Source: Congeria kusceri (lineage: Eukaryota; Mollusca; Bivalvia; Myida; Dreissenidae). From it: 64,000 nucleotides of DNA. Below are positions 25,501 through 36,800 of the stretch, in pieces. The translations under genes and the position numbers were made by a program. Where the stretch lies: positions 44,453,618-44,517,617 of the forward strand of contig CM051027.1 in the NCBI GenBank assembly GCA_027627225.1. Direction: 5' to 3'. The notes beneath the pieces are model-generated. The model saw only the letters and a list, made by a program, of their open reading frames with translations, made no database searches and was not told where the DNA came from. Position 1 is the first letter of the stretch; every line of letters begins with the position of its first letter.

Positions 25501-25911
25501 TCTGGTCCTAATGCTTTGAATGTTGTTTGCTACACTGGGTTGAAAATCACAGCAGACTGTTGTGTCTGAGCTGAGTGCATTTCCATTGTTTCTAAATCAC
25601 TGTCATTATCAGTATCATTAGACCAGTCAACAGTTAGAAGAACACCATGCTTTTGAATATTTTTATTTTGATATGGATAATAAAAATGCATTTTGTATGA
25701 AGACTTCTAACTGTTGTTTGTATGTTTTTCAGGCATTCCAGGAGTGAGTGGCAACACTGACAGTGTGATCAATGTACCTGACAATGGGAACACAGGGGTG
25801 ATAGACTTGACCAGTGGCGCCCCGCCGGGCCCTGCTGCAGCGCTCGTGCTCAGTGCGTGTCTTTCTGCGTTACATATACTGTACTCATTCAGTCCGCTCA
25901 TACAGCGATAG
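22406..25911 (+). CDS. EFN: Ephrin, GPI-anchored type (5 exons seen, 5' end missing)
   Basis: Joined exons are 22406-22520, 24733-24901, 25054-25167, 25327-25488 and 25733-25911. All have AG/GT borders and matching phases, giving 245 residues. Ephrins are cell-surface ligands of Eph receptor tyrosine kinases and act in contact-dependent cell guidance. Four receptor-binding-domain cysteines are visible in the contexts IICPQ, FKNCF, VICNRPEQ and GACKD. Family phrases LKIICPQ, CNRPEQYFDFTVEI and FEVGQSYYIA are present. A Thr/Pro/Ser-rich stalk and a C-terminal hydrophobic segment (AAALVLSACLSALHIL) follow. The chain ends eight residues later with no cytoplasmic domain, so GPI attachment is more likely than a transmembrane B-type form. 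Signal peptide and the N-terminal strand (usual YWN region) are not in the window. Confidence 0.95.
22632..23842 (+). mobile_element. Non-autonomous TIR element in the ephrin intron
   Basis: The left end AGCTCACCTGAGCAC and the right end CTCAGGTGAGC carry complementary GCTCACCTGAG, an 11-bp TIR. The interior holds several degenerate direct repeats of roughly 125 bp, each containing phrases like ACACCAGAGTTATTGCCC and CACAGTTTGTGTATGACC. A second copy lies at 45.6-47.6 kb in the same orientation, and a related end at 39.2 kb in reverse. No transposase is present. The open frames inside are repeat by-products. Confidence 0.8.
23848..24574. mobile_element. Element with ATGCCCCC / GGGGGCAT ends
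   Basis: ATG plus a C-run at 23848 and a G-run (about 18) plus CAT at 24574 form an inverted terminal pair. The interior is four degenerate repeats of about 150-175 bp. Each starts near TAGATTTTACTGTTTCG and contains CACCCATATCACCCAACCTC and one to three TGACCTTGA motifs. It begins five bases after the preceding TIR element ends. Confidence 0.7.
24733..24901 (+). CDS. Ephrin exon b (receptor-binding domain core)
   Basis: The acceptor is CCCTGCAG and the donor GCAT|GTAAGT. It reads VSVEGFKNCFLPHNDSS, then ICNRPEQYFDFTVEI and FEVGQSYYIA. Two of the four conserved cysteines are here. It is the most diagnostic exon of the ephrin call. Confidence 0.96.
25054..25167 (+). CDS. Ephrin exon c (end of receptor-binding domain)
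   Basis: The acceptor is TACCTTGCAG and the donor CAAG|GTACTG. It reads SFSSGTQQGLSNEYDGACKD and then RNMRINMTVVNP. It supplies the last conserved cysteine and one potential N-glycosylation site (NMT). The GL...N...G.C pattern resembles the corresponding region of vertebrate ephrins. Confidence 0.94.
25327..25488 (+). CDS. Ephrin exon d (Thr/Pro/Ser-rich stalk)
   Basis: The acceptor is CTTTCAG and the donor ACAA|GTAGGT. It encodes about 54 residues dominated by T, P and S (APPKTTPIVTTQRP onward), a likely O-glycosylated stalk between receptor-binding domain and membrane. The exon is GC-rich relative to its surroundings. It ends after the first base of a codon, which matters for the alternative last exon at 26593. 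Confidence 0.92.
25733..25911 (+). CDS. Ephrin exon e (canonical last exon, GPI signal)
   Basis: The acceptor is GTTTTTCAG. It reads SIPGVSGNTDSVINVPDN, a small-residue region (TSGAPPGPAA), then a hydrophobic tail and TAG at 25909-25911. Small residues, a short spacer and a terminal hydrophobic stretch are the arrangement expected of a GPI-attachment signal. Confidence 0.92.
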
Positions 25912-26592
25912 CAGTTGATCTGGATTTATTGTTATCATTATATATATCAGTGTATTGATTGTTAACATATATTGCTCATCTGAAGACTGGAAAGTGTGAT
26001 CATAGCAAGTAGCATGTTTGTGACATTCCATTACGGAGTATTCGGATAGGCTTCACTTGTTGATTTGACCAGGAAGTGACTGCTTTTATTGGATCTGATC
26101 CAAGGAGGCACTGGCAACATTGTGTGGTAAAAAGTAGTCACCAGTCCTGCAGACTGGGCCACACGTTCGTGTTCGTGTCCGGAGACCAGATGTGCTAACC
26201 AAAGTTGAACCAGACTAGTGACTGGACTTGCTTCTGTCCAAGTTCTTGTGATATAAACATTACGTAGGAAGTGCAGTGCTCTTGCCTAGAGACTGGCCAG
26301 GCTGGCTGGACCATGCGGCAGATACAGATCTGTAGTTGTCATGTAACACGCGACATGCCCGAGTAATATGTCTCAATCTCCTGTGTGTTTATCAGATGTA
26401 TGTATTGTGGAAAATGGTTTTTCAGATGCAATACAAATTTCACCTCAAGTGCCCCAGATATGTCTAGAAATGCCAGCATTTATGCTTGTTGTATTTTGGT
26501 CTTGCTTGTTTTGGTGCATCATATACTGTAGGTCGAGTAATGGCCAGCATTGACCACTAAGAGCTGTCTGTCTCTCTGACCACTTCCCCCAG

Positions 26593-26702
26593 ATTTTAGC
26601 AATGGCTCGGGGAATGTCAGTAACATTATATACCATCAAACTGGTCTGCAAGTATCATTGTTTTATTTCTTTTGGATTTTGAAACAAATGATGTTAAACT
26701 AA
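26593..26702 (+). CDS. Candidate alternative last exon of ephrin
   Basis: A strong acceptor (pyrimidine tract then CACTTCCCCCAG) precedes a frame that accepts exon d in phase. The joined reading gives 36 residues: NFSNGSGNVSNIIYHQTG, then a hydrophobic stretch VSLFYFFWIL, then KQMMLN and TAA. A variant poly-A signal ATTAAA lies at 26703. Small residues, spacer and hydrophobic tail again resemble a GPI signal. There is no sequence resemblance to exon e. It is inferred, not proven, that this exon is used. Confidence 0.4.
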
Positions 26703-26810
26703 ATTAAAAACTTTAAATTGAATTATTGTCAATAGAAATTGCACTGCACATCACTGATTTTCAGCATTTAATATGCATAATTTCTTTTTTTTTAGGCAAT
26801 TATAAAACAT

Positions 26811-27138
26811 TTAGTGTGACACACTGAATGATTCTAGTTGCTTTTAGAATATAAACACATGCAGATTTCTCAAAGTGCTGCCAGAATGTTAAACTCTGTT
26901 AATAAGACAGTTTCTTCTCCAGTGTGTCTATAACATTTCTCAGCTAACATGTTGGTGCTGGTTATATGTGAATTTAGTGTGACACACTGAATGATTCTAG
27001 TTGCTTTTAGAAGATAAACACATGCAGATTTCTCAAAGTGCTGCCAGAATGTTAAACTCTGTTAATAAGACAGTTTCTTCTCCAGTGTGTCTGTAACATT
27101 TCTCAGCTAACATGTGTTGGTGCTGGTTATATGTGAAT
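26811..27138. repeat. 163-bp tandem duplication, two copies
   Basis: TTAGTGTGACACACTGAATG recurs at 26811 and 26974, and the copies match almost base for base up to GGTTATATGTGAAT. Differences are few (for example AATATAAAC versus AAGATAAAC), so the duplication is recent. Confidence 0.92.
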
Positions 27139-28409
27139 GTTTTGTCCTTACCTTGTTATTTATTTGTTTTATTATCCTCGCAGTTTGGAATCGGCCAACT
27201 CAGTATCGACACATTCTGTAGAATATTTAAGTAGGACAAGGTGCTATTATCCAGTAAATGCTATTTTCAGCGCTGCAAGACACCTGCTAGCAGTTCAGAG
27301 TTCCCACTATTTTTGAGTCCCAGTCTTTTTACACAGCCACTTTTATAAATATTCTCCCTCTCTCTCTCAAGTCTGAACCTCATTCTTGTGTTTATTATTG
27401 TAAATAGTATGTACAGAACAGTGATTTCTTTCACTCTAATCAGTTATTTAAGTTGACACATTGTAGAAAGTATTTCAGTGAGTGTCTGCACAGCCAGCTG
27501 TTCTCAGACGGTCCCCAGGGACCCTAGGTCCTGTGCTGGCCCTGAACACTCACTGAGGACTACTAACATGTAGACCCCTTGCACGTGCAATACCTAGAGC
27601 TTAGATTTAGTAATTGGTTGGACAATGTTTTTCAATCTTAACATTAAAACTGCTTTTACACAGTATACTACATTTGTAATATTGTAATCAATAAGCGCCA
27701 GATAATTCTTTACAACGACAATCCCCCCCCAAAAACAATACACCTGATCTACCGTAGCAGTTCAAGAAAAACATTGCATCAAACACTACTGCACTCAGCA
27801 ATTCATCAAGTGATTTTACCTGAATTCAAATCAAGCAATGCAGTTCCTTTGTCTTCTATAATTGTCATTATAATATATGCTTAAATGTTGGCCACTGAAG
27901 AGGCTGTGTCTACAAAAGGACCCACCGGTCTGACAATAATACTACCAATCTGTATTACAGCATATATTACTAATTTCTTATTTAAGCAATTAAAGAAAGG
28001 CAGGATTTAAAGTAATAGTTATTGACTTATTTTGAAAACAGTGAAATGTCTAAGTTATTGTTAAGTGGCTCATTTTGTTATTACTCCTGAACAAACTGTT
28101 GGTATTGGGTAGTAGACTAGTAGGTCAATTTAAAGCCAGCAATTCTGGAGTATTCTTGCATAATCAGTGGATTTCTGTCTGTTTATTATAATATTTTGAC
28201 TTTTTTTTATCAAGAAAAATATAAATGCTTATAAGTGTATTTTAATGTTTATGAATACAGAACACTATTTTATGTTAATGCATTGTTTGTAGGCATAGCC
28301 TCTTCACCATGTTTGCTGATAGTTTGCATTTCACTTCTTATGTTCCATACGTGTCCTGCATGGACAGGACTGATACTGATCCTAAATACTTACATTATTA
28401 TCTGATGTA

Positions 28410-28415
28410 AATAAA
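28410..28415 (+). terminator. Poly(A) signal AATAAA, candidate end of ephrin mRNA
   Basis: First canonical hexamer downstream of the ephrin stop codon, followed by a T/G-rich stretch (GAGTTATATGTATATATGTA). The resulting UTR would be about 2.5 kb. Confidence 0.35.
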
Positions 28416-29212
28416 GAGTTATATGTATATATGTATTATCATATTATATATATGTTGTACATATGTAAAGATGAAATTGTATTGTACATAAGCGGTACAT
28501 GTGTCAGATTTTTACAACAGTTCCATTCTGAGTGGTAGGGGACTGCTGCTGCCTGTGATCATACGGTGCCACAGGCCGGCCACCAGTGCGTATCAGTCCT
28601 AGTACAGGAGTCTTATCTACAGTTTGTATACAGACATTGTTTTGTGTCAAATTGATGTTGATTCCATGTGTTGTTCTAATGAAATTATTTGTGCAATTGT
28701 TTTGTACTTAACAATGTATTTGATTAAAAACTTAAACATGTGCCTCGTTTGTGTTGTGACACATCCCGGAAATGGATACTGGAAGGACAAAGGAACACAT
28801 TTATAATATTTTTGATTTTTGAAGTGTTTTAGGGCATACAACTTGTAATAATTTTGTTTTAGACTTGTGAATGTAAGATTGATATGATGGTGTATTGTTT
28901 GTGGCCAGCCATTTAATGGTTGATGTATAACACCCCTAAGGTAAGAAACTCCATTTCCATATGCTAAATTGGACTCTTATCACATGCTATACCTTGTATT
29001 CCATGTAATACAACCATTACGAATATTTTATCTTACACATGTGTAAAATAACATTTTGAGCGTTTTCATTGGCTACATATTTTTTGACTGACCAATTGCA
29101 TGACGTTATTTTGGTGAAATGACGTCAATGCAATAAACAACTTTTAGGATTTATCGACATGCTTTGGTAAAATTAGAAGCATTTTCTTCGTTTAAAGCAT
29201 GTGATACAAAAG

Positions 29213-29326
29213 ATCTGACATCTGTCATTTCATATCATGTTCTATTAAACTCGTCAAGGAAATTCGTTAGTAAGCGAGCCTTTGGCTCCTGAACTCATTT
29301 AATGAAATGACAAAGAGTGTCAGATC
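29213..29326. repeat. Imperfect inverted repeat
   Basis: The left arm GATCTGACATCTGTCATTTC pairs with the right arm ending near 29326, with a few unpaired bases and a loop of roughly 65-70 nt. It could be a small foldback element. No target duplication was recognised. Confidence 0.5.
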
Positions 29327-30951
29327 CTATATTTCTGAAAAGGGTCATCACACCCGGTATTGACCTGAACATGGATTTTGTCAGCATTGATCTTGTTTAA
29401 CGTCTAGATTGATTTAAGAGCACAATTAATTTAGTTACATTTTTTATTTATCTACGGTTTATTGTTCTTCACTTCAGAAAACTTTGTGAACGGAGTTGAC
29501 TTACCATGTTAGTATATTTCATAATACTAAAGAAACTATGCGTTTCGTAATCCTTTCAGTATATTATCAGCTGCGATGCTGCAGTGCACTTCCATCATCA
29601 TGCGACTTCGTAATGCAAATATCAAAGAGGTTAAAAGAAACCGTCAATGGATGTCTAATTGGGTGTGATGCTGTTCTGTAATCACTTCATAATTTTGTAA
29701 ACAGCTTTTGTTTTAGAAGGAAACGCCAACACATGCATTATCATTAGCATCTGAACCCCCGTATCCTGTGGGGCCCTTCATTACTTATCAAGATGAAAAT
29801 GGAATTTGGTTGGAGGAAGTATTTCTTTTTCAAACCCAGTTTGAACAAAGCAGGTTCTCTTGTTACACTTCAATCACCACTATCTGTCCTAACCTTAGTC
29901 AAGTCATTCTTGTACAACTGATCCTACATGGAGAATGCTATTGCTTTATCGTGTGGTCTCGTCAAAAACCACTGAACCTAAATGAACATATCGTATTTAA
30001 TGCATTTCTTTCTTCATAAACAGTCAGTCAATAGAAAGTTGACGAAGCAATACTGGGTTTGTGTGATAAGAGACCATTTGCACCAATAATTGATGAAGAT
30101 AACATCAAACATTTTTCCATGTACAGGACCAATGAAAAATCCAAATACCGTGACAAATAGATAATATTTTCAATGACGGTGATTCGATAGATCATTGATT
30201 TAGTACACACTGTGTCAGGTTTTATGTTTTATTAAGACTCATTAGCACACATATGTTGACAAAGAAGACTTTGTAAAAGTTCATTAAAATAATCAGAATA
30301 TATTATATATGTTCATTTATGCTAAACAATGTGACATTTGTTCCAAAACCATTTAAAAAGGAGTATTAAATGGGAAATTAAATACATGAATATACTAGAA
30401 GTACTTCTATTCATTAACCTGTTAGATTTCAGTAATACAAAATAATTGCATTTTATTTTATTCATTTTGGTATAGCTCTAGGAATTAAAACAATGACTAA
30501 CGTCAGTATTAATAAGTTTTTTATTACAGAAAAGCTGACCATCAGTTCTACTTATTCTATACATTGTTCAATTGTGATGAAGCCTCTAAAATACCGTCAA
30601 TGACAGCTTAACATTTCAAGGGAGATAACTCTTTTAAACATGCAATCAGTCTTACACTGTTTCTCTTCCATTAACCTCCACACAGAGATTAGACTGATGT
30701 CCAAGCATATCTCGAATCATTAATTAATAATTTATTAATCTACATGCTTTTTAGTGAAATATAGAATTGTGTTGGTGAAATAAACTTTGATATAAATTTC
30801 CACTATTTGAACTATTTTGAAAATATAACATAAAACTGACTATTATTATAAATAGCATACCAGTAGTTGATGAACTCATTGGCAGTGCTTTCGTAAACAA
30901 CAGCAAACAAAATATAAACTTCAATAAAAAATAACCCTTAGTGACAACAAG

Positions 30952-31064
30952 CAGAATGAGTGACAATTTTGGAATCACATAATTATGATGTCACTTCTGA
31001 CTTCAGCAGAATGAGTGACAATTTTGGTATCACATAATTATGTCACTTCTGACTTCAGAATACA
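30952..31064. repeat. Direct duplication of about 60 bp
   Basis: AGAATGAGTGACAATTTTGG then ATCACATAATTATG and TCACTTCTGACTTCAG occur twice in tandem, differing by one substitution and a two- or three-base indel. Confidence 0.8.
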
Positions 31065-31971
31065 CTTGTGACTTCAGTGCATCTAGCGCAATTCTATTTT
31101 TTCTGTCTCAAAGCATGAAAAGAAAATTTCAGTGTAAGATCATATTTTATTTCATTTGTAGTAATAGAAAAACTGATTATTTTCAAAATATATTTTCTAT
31201 GACCACTCACAAATTAAAATTTCATCTTGCACTTAAATCTCTTACGCTGATATTAACAAATATCCTCTATAAAAATTTACCACAAGTGGAAGTAACTCCT
31301 GCGAGGAGTATGCTCTCCTTAATGAATTTTTTATTGAAAGTAGAAACTTTTTTGGCATAACTTCCAGGACAAGGCAACAGTTCTCGTAGACTAACAAATG
31401 GTTCTCCAGGATAAAAAGGACATTACACACAAAGTCCTAACAAAATAAATGTATAATAATAAGCAAATAGAGTGAGAAGCTACTAGTATATGACTGTGTA
31501 AATAAAATCAAAATGATACATAAATAGAATCTATAACATTAATATAGTGAAAACCACTGACATTGATGTATACAAATAGATTAAACTATGTTTACTAATT
31601 CTTATAGCTTTATGATGATTGTAAGGAAAAGCCACTTTAATAGTTATCAGTTCTTAATTGCGACTGTAGAACTTCTTTAACTTCAGGTCACTCCAGTGAG
31701 ACAAAAATTATCAAATTATCAAGTTGGGATGTGAGAAACTGAAACTGAAAATATCAGAAACAATAAGTGAAATGTTCGATTATAACTCTCTCAGCAAACA
31801 AAGATACAAAACAAAAAACACATTAATAATTTGTGAATTAGAAGTACTGGGGGTATACTTTATAAGTACATAAAAACTCAAACAATAAATGTGGATCCAA
31901 AGTTAATCTCTCTTGCATGAGGTACTTCTCCAGCACTATTTTTTACTTCTTCTGGATTATGAAATATGTAA

Positions 31972-33288
31972 TATTTCTCTTGATATTTATCCTGGACTAG
32001 ACACTATTTCTCCTGGACTAGGCAATACTTTGCCTGGACTCAGCAATACTTCTCCTGGAATATGTGATATTTCTCCTGGGCTATGTGATACTTTTCCTGG
32101 ACCTGGACAAGGCAATATTTCTCCTGGACAAGGCAAATCTTCTCCTGGACTTTGCAATAGTTCGCCTGGACTCAGCAATACTTCTCCTGGACTATGTACA
32201 TGTGATACTTCTCCTGAATTATGTAATACTTCTCCTGGACTAAGTAATTCTTCTCCTGGACTAAGTAATTCTTCTCCTGGACTATGTACATGTGATACTT
32301 CTCCTGAACTATGTAATACTTCTCCTGGACTACGTACAGGTGATACTTCTCCTGAACTATGTAATACTTCTCCTGGAATATGTAATACTCCTCCTGGGTC
32401 TGCAAAGGTAACACTTCTCCTGGATTATGTAACACTTCTCTTGGACTATGTACATGTGATACTTCTCCTGGACTACGTAATACTTCTCCTGGGTCTGATT
32501 AGGTAACACTTCTCCTGGACAAGGTGATACTTCTCCTGGATTATGTAACACTTCTCCTGGACTAGGCAACACTTCTTCTGGACTAGGCAATACTTCTACT
32601 CAACTAGGCAATACTTCTCCTGGCCAAGCAAACACTTCTCCTGGACTATGTGATACTTCCCTTGGACTAGTCAATACTTCTCCTGGACTATGAAACACTT
32701 CTAATGGACATGGACTAGGTAATATTTCTCCTGGACTAGGCAATACTCCTGGACTACACAATACTTCTACTGGACTAGGCAATATTTCTACTAGACTAGG
32801 CAATACTTCTACTTGACCTATGTGATACTTCCCCTGGACTATGTGATACTTCTGCTGGACTATGTAATATTTTTCCTAGACTATGTAATACTTCTCCTGG
32901 AATAGGTAACACTTCTCCTGGACCAGGAATAAGTAACACTTCTCCTGGATCTGGACTATGTAATACTCTCCTGGACTATGTATGTTATACTTCTCCTGGA
33001 ATAGGTAACACTTCTCCTGGACCAGGACTAGGTAATACTTCTCCTGGACTAGGCAATACTTCTCCTGCACAAGGCAAAACCTCTCCTATACTATGTAATA
33101 CTTCTCCTAGACCTGGAGTTCTAGTCCTGGAATAGGCAATATTTCCAATGGACTACACAATATTTCTCCTAGACTATGTAATACTTCTCCTGTACTACGC
33201 TATACTTCTCATGTACTATGCAATACCTCCTCTGGACAATGTAATACTTCACCTGCACAAGGTATTACTTCCCCTGGACTAGGCAATA
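31972..33288. repeat. 21-bp minisatellite, left (TCTCCT-type) segment
   Basis: The unit is close to TACTTCTCCTGGACTAGGCAA, 21 bp, with scattered 6-12 bp insertions such as GTACATGTGAT. Because 21 is a multiple of three, several frames stay open and give heptad peptides (SPGLxNT on the plus strand). These are not supported as genes. This segment grades into the array that resumes at 33803. Confidence 0.93.
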
Positions 33289-33800
33289 CAGTTGACTCCA
33301 GATGCCTTGAACTCGCTTGTCTCGAATTTCTCGTTGGCTCGAAGTCTCTTTGAGGGACCTATATTTTATTGCTATATATTCATATAAATTTCTGTCATTA
33401 GGCTCAAACTCGCAAGGGTCGAATTTTCGGATGGCTCGAAGTGTTTTTCACGGTCCCAATCATAGTTTTCACACATCTGATTGTTTGGCTAGAACACGCC
33501 TCGGTCGCATCCAGTCGTTAATAGATAAGACGCGATTAATTAGTGTCAAGTGTTGAGAGAACACAGTTATGGATTTCACAAACTTAAATAAATAACGTTA
33601 ATAAATAAATAACTGTTTGATGTCTGTTAATAACCGTTAAAGATATATGAATACTATTCGATTGGAGAATTGAAAATAAGGCAGACGGATAACTGCCTGT
33701 ACATGTATAAGTGTACATTCTCGAACTCCGTTTCGCTCGAAGATTCGATGGCTCGAAGTTTTTCTTGTCGGTCCCTGAGACTTCAAGCCATCTGGAGTCG
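33289..33800. mobile_element. pogo/Tigger-like MITE in the minisatellite (512 bp)
   Basis: The left end is CAGTTGACTCCAGATG and the complement of the right end is CGACTCCAGATGGC. They share GACTCCAGATG, followed on both sides by CTTGAA and TCGAA/GGGACC motifs typical of pogo/Tigger-type Tc1-mariner termini. TA dinucleotides flank it (33287-33288, 33801-33802). Satellite sequence abuts both sides. No transposase is present. Confidence 0.75.
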
Positions 33801-33802
33801 TA

Positions 33803-36800
33803 CTTCTAATTAGACTAGGCAATCCTTCTCATGGATAAGATATTACTTGTATTTGGCTATGTTTTGCTTCTCCTGGATTATGTTATACCTCTCCTAGGCT
33901 AGGCAATACTTCCCCTGGAGTAGACAATGCTTCTGATGGACTAAAAATACTTCTCCTGCACTAGTAATATTTCTCCTGAGGTGGCAATACTTCCCGTGTC
34001 TAGGTTATACCTCCCACTGGCAAGGCATTATCTCCCCTGGGCAATACTTCTGCACTAGTAATGCTTCTCCTTGACTAGGCAATACTTCCCTTGAGCAAGG
34101 CATTACTAGTAATACTTCTAATGGACTAAGCAATACTTTTCCTGGCCTAGGCAATACTTCTAATGGACTAGGTAATACTTCCAACGGACTATGTTATACT
34201 TCTCCTACATTAGGTAATACTTCTAATGGACTAGGTAATACTTCCAATGGATAATGATATACTTCTCCAACATTAGGTAACATTTCTAATGGTCTATGTA
34301 ATACTTCCCCTGGGCAAGGCAATACTTTTCTTGCAATAAGCAATACTTGACTAAGAATCTAGGAAAATACTTGTGCTAATGTTTTATGTAATACTTCACC
34401 TGGACTAGGCAATACTTCTAATGGACTAGGTAATACTTGTAATGTACTAGGCAATACTTGTAATGGACTAGGCAATACTTCTAATGGACTAGGCAATACT
34501 TCTGATGGACTAGGTAATACTTGTAATGGACTAGGTAATACTTATAATGGACTAGGCAATACTTGTAATGGAATAGGTAATACATGTAATGGTCTAGGTA
34601 ATACTTGTAATGGTCTAGGTAATACTTGAAATCGACTAGGTAATACTTGTAGTGGACTAGGTAATACTTGTAATGGACTAGATAATACATGTAATGGTCT
34701 AGGTAATACTTGTAATGGTCTAGGTAATACTTGAAATCGACTAGGTAATACTTGTAGTGGACTAGGTAATACTTGTAATGGACTAGATAATACTTGTAAT
34801 GGACTAGGTAATACTTGTAATGGACTAGGTAATACTTGTAATGGACTAGGTAATACTTGTCATGGACTAGGTAATACTTGTAATGGCCTAGGTAATACTT
34901 GTCATGGACTAGGTAATACTTATAATGGACTAGGCAATACTTGTAATTGACAAGGTAATACTTGTAATGGTCTAGGTAATACTTGTCATGGACTAGGTAA
35001 TACTTGTAATGGATTAGGTAATACTTGTAATGGACTAGGTAATACTTGTAATGGACTAGGTAATACATGTAATGGTCTAGGTAATACTTGTAATGGTCGA
35101 GGTAATACTTGAAATCGACTAGGTAATACTTGTAGTGGACTAGGTAATACTTGTAGTGGACTAGGTAATACTTGTAATGGACTAGATAATACTTGTAATG
35201 GACTAGGTAATACTTGTAATGGACTAGGTAATACTTGTCATGGACTAGGTAATACTTGTAATGGCCTAGGTAATACTTGTCATGGACTAGGTAATACTTG
35301 TAATGGACTAGGTAATACTTGTCATGGACTAGGCAATACTTGTAATTGACATGGTAATACTTGTAATGGTCTAGGTAATACTTGTCATGGACTAGGCAAT
35401 ACTTGTAATGGACTAGGCAATACTTGTAATGGACTAGGTAATACTTGTAATGGACTAGGTAATACATGTAATGGTCTAGGTAATACTTGTAATGGTCTAG
35501 GTAATACTTGAAATCAACTAGGTAATACTTGTAGTGGACTAGGTAATACTTGTAATGGACTAGATAATACTTGTAATGGACTAGGTAATACTTGTCATGG
35601 ACTAGGTAATACTTGTCATGGACTAGGTAATACTTGTCATGGACTAGGTAATACTTGTAATGGCCTAGGTAATACTTGTCATGGACTAGGTAATACTTGT
35701 AATGGACTAGGTAATACTTATAATGGACTAGGCAATACTTGTAATTGACAAGGTAATACTTGTAATGGTCTAGGTGATACTTGTCATGGACTAGGTAATA
35801 CTTGTAATGGATTAGGTAATACATGTAAAGATCTAGGTAATACTTGTCATGGACTTGGTAATACTTGTAATGGACTAGGTATTAGTTGTAATGGACTAGG
35901 TAATACTTGTAACGGACTAGGCAATACTTGTCATGGACTAGGTAATACTTGTAATTGACTAGGTAATACTTGTCATGGACTAGGTAATACTTGTAATGGA
36001 CTAGGTAATACTTGTAATGGACTAGGTAATACTTGTAATGGTCTAGGTAATGCTTGTAGTGGACTAGATAATACTTGAAATGGACTAGGTAATACTTGTA
36101 ATGGACTAGATAATACTTGTAATGGACTAGGTAATACTTGTAATGGTCTAGATAATACTTGTAGTGGACTAGGTAATACTTGTAATGGTCTAGGTAATAC
36201 TTGTAATCGACTAGGTAATACATGTAATGGACTAGGTAATACTTGTAATGGACTAGGTAATACTTATAGTGGACTAGGTAATACTTGTAATGGACTAGAT
36301 AATACTTGTAGTGGACTAGGTAATACTTGTAATGGACTAGGTAATACTTGTAATGGACTAGATAATATTTGTAATGGACTAGATAATACTTGTAGTGGAC
36401 TAGGTAATACTTGTAATGGTCTAGGTAATACTTGTTATGGACTAGGTATTACTTATAATGGACTAGGTAATACTTGTAATGGTCTAGGTAATACTTGTAA
36501 TCGACTAGGTAATACTTGTAATGGACTAGGTAATACCTTGTAGTGGACTAGGTAATACTTGTAATGGACTAGGTAACACTTGTAATGGTCTACGTAATAC
36601 TTGTAATGGACAAGGTATTACTTATAATGGACTAGGTAATACTTGTAATGGTCTAGGTAATACTTGTAATCGACTAGGTAATACTTGTAATGGACTAGCT
36701 AATAATTGTAGTGGACTAGGCAATACTTGTAATGGACTAGGTAATACTTGTAATGGTCTAGATAATACTTGTAGTGGACTAGGTAATACTTGTAATGGTC

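Larger units (their letters stand above)
25912..28430 (+). other. Probable ephrin 3' UTR / downstream region
   Basis: No second gene is seen here. The first canonical AATAAA after the ephrin stop is at 28410. TGTAAATA, a PUF-protein-type site, occurs at 27399-27406 and 28406-28413. A candidate alternative exon (26593-26702) and a 163-bp tandem duplication (26811-27138) lie inside. UTR status is inferred from position only. Confidence 0.4.
28431..31971. other. No gene recognised
   Basis: AT-rich sequence without supportable exons. It includes an inverted repeat around 29.21-29.33 kb (GATCTGACATCTGTCATTTC facing GAAATGACAAAGAGTGTCAG) and a direct duplication of about 60 bp at 30.95-31.06 kb (AGAATGAGTGACAATTTTGG twice). 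Confidence 0.45.

Noticed and set aside
31913..32506. 197-codon SPGL-repeat frame as a collagen- or silk-like protein
   Set aside because: It lies entirely in the same minisatellite, several frames are open, and there are irregular insertions with no codon-level constraint.
34481..35824. 447-codon minus-strand frame as a protein gene
   Set aside because: It is a translation of the 21-bp minisatellite, whose period is a multiple of three; no start context, splice sites or non-repeat domain are visible.
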